Below, one piece after another: positions 5,249-6,822 of a stretch of 6,822 nt of DNA; within the stretch, counting starts at the first letter, position 1; every line of letters starts with the position of its first letter. The translations under genes were made by a program, and so were the position numbers. The DNA lies in the NCBI GenBank assembly GCA_002938045.1, contig PTLJ01000087.1:1-6822 (forward strand). The letters run 5' to 3'. The DNA is from Alphaproteobacteria bacterium MarineAlpha3_Bin4. Its GTDB lineage: Bacteria; Pseudomonadota; Alphaproteobacteria; Rhodospirillales; Casp-alpha2. Under the pieces are notes generated by a model that was not told the DNA's origin, made no database searches, and saw nothing but the letters and a program-made list of their open reading frames with translations.

Positions 5249-6462
5249 CCAAACCGGCATTGGAATCGGCTCTGGTGAAGGAGGCCAAGGCGACCTTCGT
5301 ATGGGACGACCCGCTTCTGCTTGATGGCCAGCTTGAGGAGGAGGAGCGGATGGTGCGTGACATGGCACGCAATTACGCCCAGGACAAACTAATGCCGCGG
5401 GTACTCGAAGCTAACCGAAATGAGACTTTCGATCGCGAGATCATAAACGAGATGGGCGAGCTTGGGCTGCTCGGCCCGACCATCCCCGAGGAATACGGCG
5501 GCGCTGGCATCAACCACGTCTGTTATGGCCTAATTACGCGTGAGGTGGAGCGTGTTGATTCCGGCTATCGCTCAGTGATGAGCGTGCAGTCGTCGCTGGT
5601 TATGCATCCGATCCATGCTTACGGCAGCGAAGAGCAGCGCCGGAAATACCTGCCCAAACTGGCGGCTGGGGAGATTGTCGGCGCGTTCGGACTGACCGAG
5701 CCGGACCATGGATCCGATCCCGGTGGCATGAAGACGTGCGCCGAGAAGGTCAACGGCGGCTACGTGCTGACCGGCAACAAAATGTGGATTTCTAATTCGC
5801 CAATCGCTGACGTGTTCGTCGTCTGGGCCAAGCTGAACGGGGTCATCCGCGGTTTCATTTTGGAAAGGGGGATGGACAGGCTATCCACGCCCAAGATCGA
5901 GGGCAAGATGTCCTTGCGCACCTCGATTACCGGCGAGGTAGTGATGAACGGCGTGTTTGCTCCTGAAGACAGCCTGTTGCCCAATGTCGAAGGCCTCAAA
6001 GGGCCGTTCGGCTGCCTTAACAAGGCGCGCTATGGCATCGCATGGGGCGCACTCGGCGCCGCCGAGTTCTGCTGGCATGCAGCTAGGCATTACACGCTGG
6101 ACCGAAAGCAGTTCGGCCGTCCGCTCGCCGCCAATCAATTGATCCAGAAAAAACTCGCTGACATGCAGACTGAAATTACGATCGGCCTACAGGCCTGTCT
6201 GCGCGTCGGGCGGCTATTGGATGAGGGCAACTGTCCGCCCGAGAACATCTCCATGATCAAGCGTAACTCGGCCGGCAAGGCGCTGGAAGTCGCGCGCATG
6301 GCCCGTGACATGCACGGTGGTAACGGCATTGCCGACGAGTTCCATGTGATCCGCCATTTGATGAACCTCGAAACGGTGAATACCTATGAAGGCACGCACG
6401 ATATCCACGCCCTCATATTGGGCCGTGCTCAGACCGGGATCCAGGCGTTTACTGCCGAATGA
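5245..6462 (+). CDS. gcdH: Glutaryl-CoA dehydrogenase
   Basis: FAD enzyme that oxidises and decarboxylates glutaryl-CoA to crotonyl-CoA, passing electrons to ETF, in lysine, tryptophan and aromatic degradation. The 405 residues align along their length with human and bacterial GCDH from memory: PEEYGGAGI (81-89), RVDSGYRSVMSVQSSLVMHP (103-122), FGLTEPDHGSDPGGMKT (148-164), KMWISNSPIADVFVVWA (179-195), LNKARYGIAWGALGAAEFC (258-276), QLIQKKLADMQTEIT (298-312), RDMHGGNGI (354-362) and NTYEGTHDIHALILGRA (379-395). Glu382 is the catalytic base (human Glu370 in mature numbering). Arg109, in GYRS, matches the arginine that holds the free carboxylate of glutaryl-CoA, which separates GCDH from ordinary acyl-CoA dehydrogenases. 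The ATG overlaps the nitrile-hydratase alpha stop by 4 bp, with GAGG 6 nt upstream, so expression is coupled to it. No lysine-pathway neighbours are visible. Confidence 0.95.
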   Translation: MTKPALESALVKEAKATFVWDDPLLLDGQLEEEERMVRDMARNYAQDKLMPRVLEANRNETFDREIINEMGELGLLGPTIPEEYGGAGINHVCYGLITREVERVDSGYRSVMSVQSSLVMHPIHAYGSEEQRRKYLPKLAAGEIVGAFGLTEPDHGSDPGGMKTCAEKVNGGYVLTGNKMWISNSPIADVFVVWAKLNGVIRGFILERGMDRLSTPKIEGKMSLRTSITGEVVMNGVFAPEDSLLPNVEGLKGPFGCLNKARYGIAWGALGAAEFCWHAARHYTLDRKQFGRPLAANQLIQKKLADMQTEITIGLQACLRVGRLLDEGNCPPENISMIKRNSAGKALEVARMARDMHGGNGIADEFHVIRHLMNLETVNTYEGTHDIHALILGRAQTGIQAFTAE

Positions 6463-6640
6463 TTAGGGCTAACCAAGTAAGGCCTAAATCGTGGCTGTAG
6501 GCTCCCGTCTTGACGCTACCCATCAGTCGCCTGAATTCCTTGCTGGGTGACCTGCGCTAAGCCTTGGTGGTCTCCGGACCCATTTTACGGTCACTTGCCT
6601 CGTTTCCGCTTTGTCGATAGTTATGGACGTGTGGGTCGGT

Positions 6641-6661
6641 CATGATATGGGGACGATCATG
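6641..6661 (+). promoter_or_regulatory. Hairpin that can hold the ribosome site and start codon of the SMR gene
   Basis: CATGAT (6641-6646) is the exact reverse complement of ATCATG (6656-6661). The 9-nt loop ATGGGGACG contains the Shine-Dalgarno bases GGGGA (6649-6653), and the 3' arm contains the start ATG (6659-6661). Folding in mRNA would hide the start codon, so it could limit translation. Only 6 bp, so chance is possible. Confidence 0.4.
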
Positions 6662-6822
6662 CACTGGTTATACCTCAGCCTAGCAATCCTGTTCGAAGTC
6701 GGTGGCACGGTCTCGCTGAAAATGTCTAACGGTTTTTCCGTTCTCGGACCGAGCGTCGTTGTCGTCGTTTGCTACGGCATCAGCATTCTATTCCTGGCTC
6801 TTGTACTGAAGACGATGGATGT
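6659..6822 (+). CDS. Small multidrug resistance (SMR) family transporter, 5' part only
   Basis: Start of a four-helix inner-membrane proton-coupled exporter of the EmrE/QacE/SugE type, cut by the right edge after 54 codons of about 105-110. Visible: first helix LYLSLAILFEVGGTVSLKMS with the essential membrane Glu13 (Glu14 in EmrE), a short loop with GFSVLGPS, a second helix VVVVVCYGISILFLALVL, and the start of the next loop (KTMDV). Family members export cationic drugs, polyamines or guanidinium; the subtype-deciding residues lie mostly beyond the edge. The ATG at 6659 has GGGGA 5 nt upstream; an in-frame ATG at 6647 overlaps that site and is less likely. The 196 nt after gcdH hold no gene, no clear promoter and no recognised guanidine riboswitch. 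Confidence 0.88.
   Translation, partial: MHWLYLSLAILFEVGGTVSLKMSNGFSVLGPSVVVVVCYGISILFLALVLKTMD

Noticed and set aside
4640..5368. 242-codon open frame on the minus strand
   Set aside because: Antisense to the nitrile hydratase alpha gene and the start of gcdH; no family motifs, His/Pro-rich shadow composition of a GC-rich coding strand.
6463..6492. Rho-independent terminator after gcdH (TTAGG...CCTAA)
   Set aside because: Only a 5-bp imperfect stem and no following T-run.
6463..6658. Guanidine riboswitch upstream of the SMR gene
   Set aside because: I could not find the conserved ykkC core or paired ACGR-loop hairpins of the mini-ykkC class; only one short start-codon hairpin is present.

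Overview
The window looks like a piece of chromosome from an alphaproteobacterium-like Gram-negative bacterium. The grounds are an LPS/Kdo-type sugar phosphatase, two outer-membrane-type lipoproteins (one of the 17 kDa surface antigen family), the C-terminal end of a trifunctional/bifunctional PutA of the kind common in Alphaproteobacteria, UbiX, and a moderately GC-rich sequence with good Shine-Dalgarno sites. The taxonomic call is inference. Two dead genes in about 1.4 kb (a putA stump and a broken SnoaL-like gene) suggest recent gene loss, as in a host-associated or streamlining lineage. An assembly join could also explain the putA stump.

Layout. Positions 1-1590 hold a minus-strand run of three tightly packed envelope genes: a novel four-cysteine lipoprotein, a 17 kDa-antigen-like lipoprotein, and a membrane-anchored alpha/beta hydrolase that runs off the left edge. 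Neighbouring genes overlap by 4 bp. Positions 1691-1963 hold the last ~86 codons of putA with the rest of the gene missing. Positions 2062-2625 (plus) are ubiX, the flavin prenyltransferase. Positions 2637-3072 (minus) are a SnoaL-like/ester-cyclase pseudogene with several stops and two frame changes. It starts 7 nt after the stop of a KdsC-type HAD phosphatase (3080-3610, minus). About 385 nt without a convincing gene follow, containing a possible 37-codon coding remnant and an inverted repeat.

The most interesting part is the plus-strand operon at 3996-6462. It has three small genes of the nitrile hydratase/thiocyanate hydrolase superfamily followed directly by gcdH (glutaryl-CoA dehydrogenase). 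The nitrile hydratase beta subunit is split into two separate proteins, N-terminal half and C-terminal SH3-like half. The second has its own strong ribosome-binding site and a 4-bp ATGA overlap, so this looks like a designed split and not a frameshift. The alpha subunit carries the cobalt-type V-C-T-L-C-S-C metal claw and a His-rich N-terminus. Its stop overlaps the start of gcdH by 4 bp, so the metalloenzyme and an acyl-CoA dehydrogenase are probably made together. Three-subunit members of this family are known (thiocyanate hydrolase, toyocamycin nitrile hydratase), but I know of no described coupling to gcdH. The substrate cannot be read from the sequence.

At the right edge (from 6659) a small-multidrug-resistance (SMR) transporter begins and is cut by the window. 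No tRNA, rRNA, CRISPR array, insertion sequence or convincing rho-independent terminator was seen.
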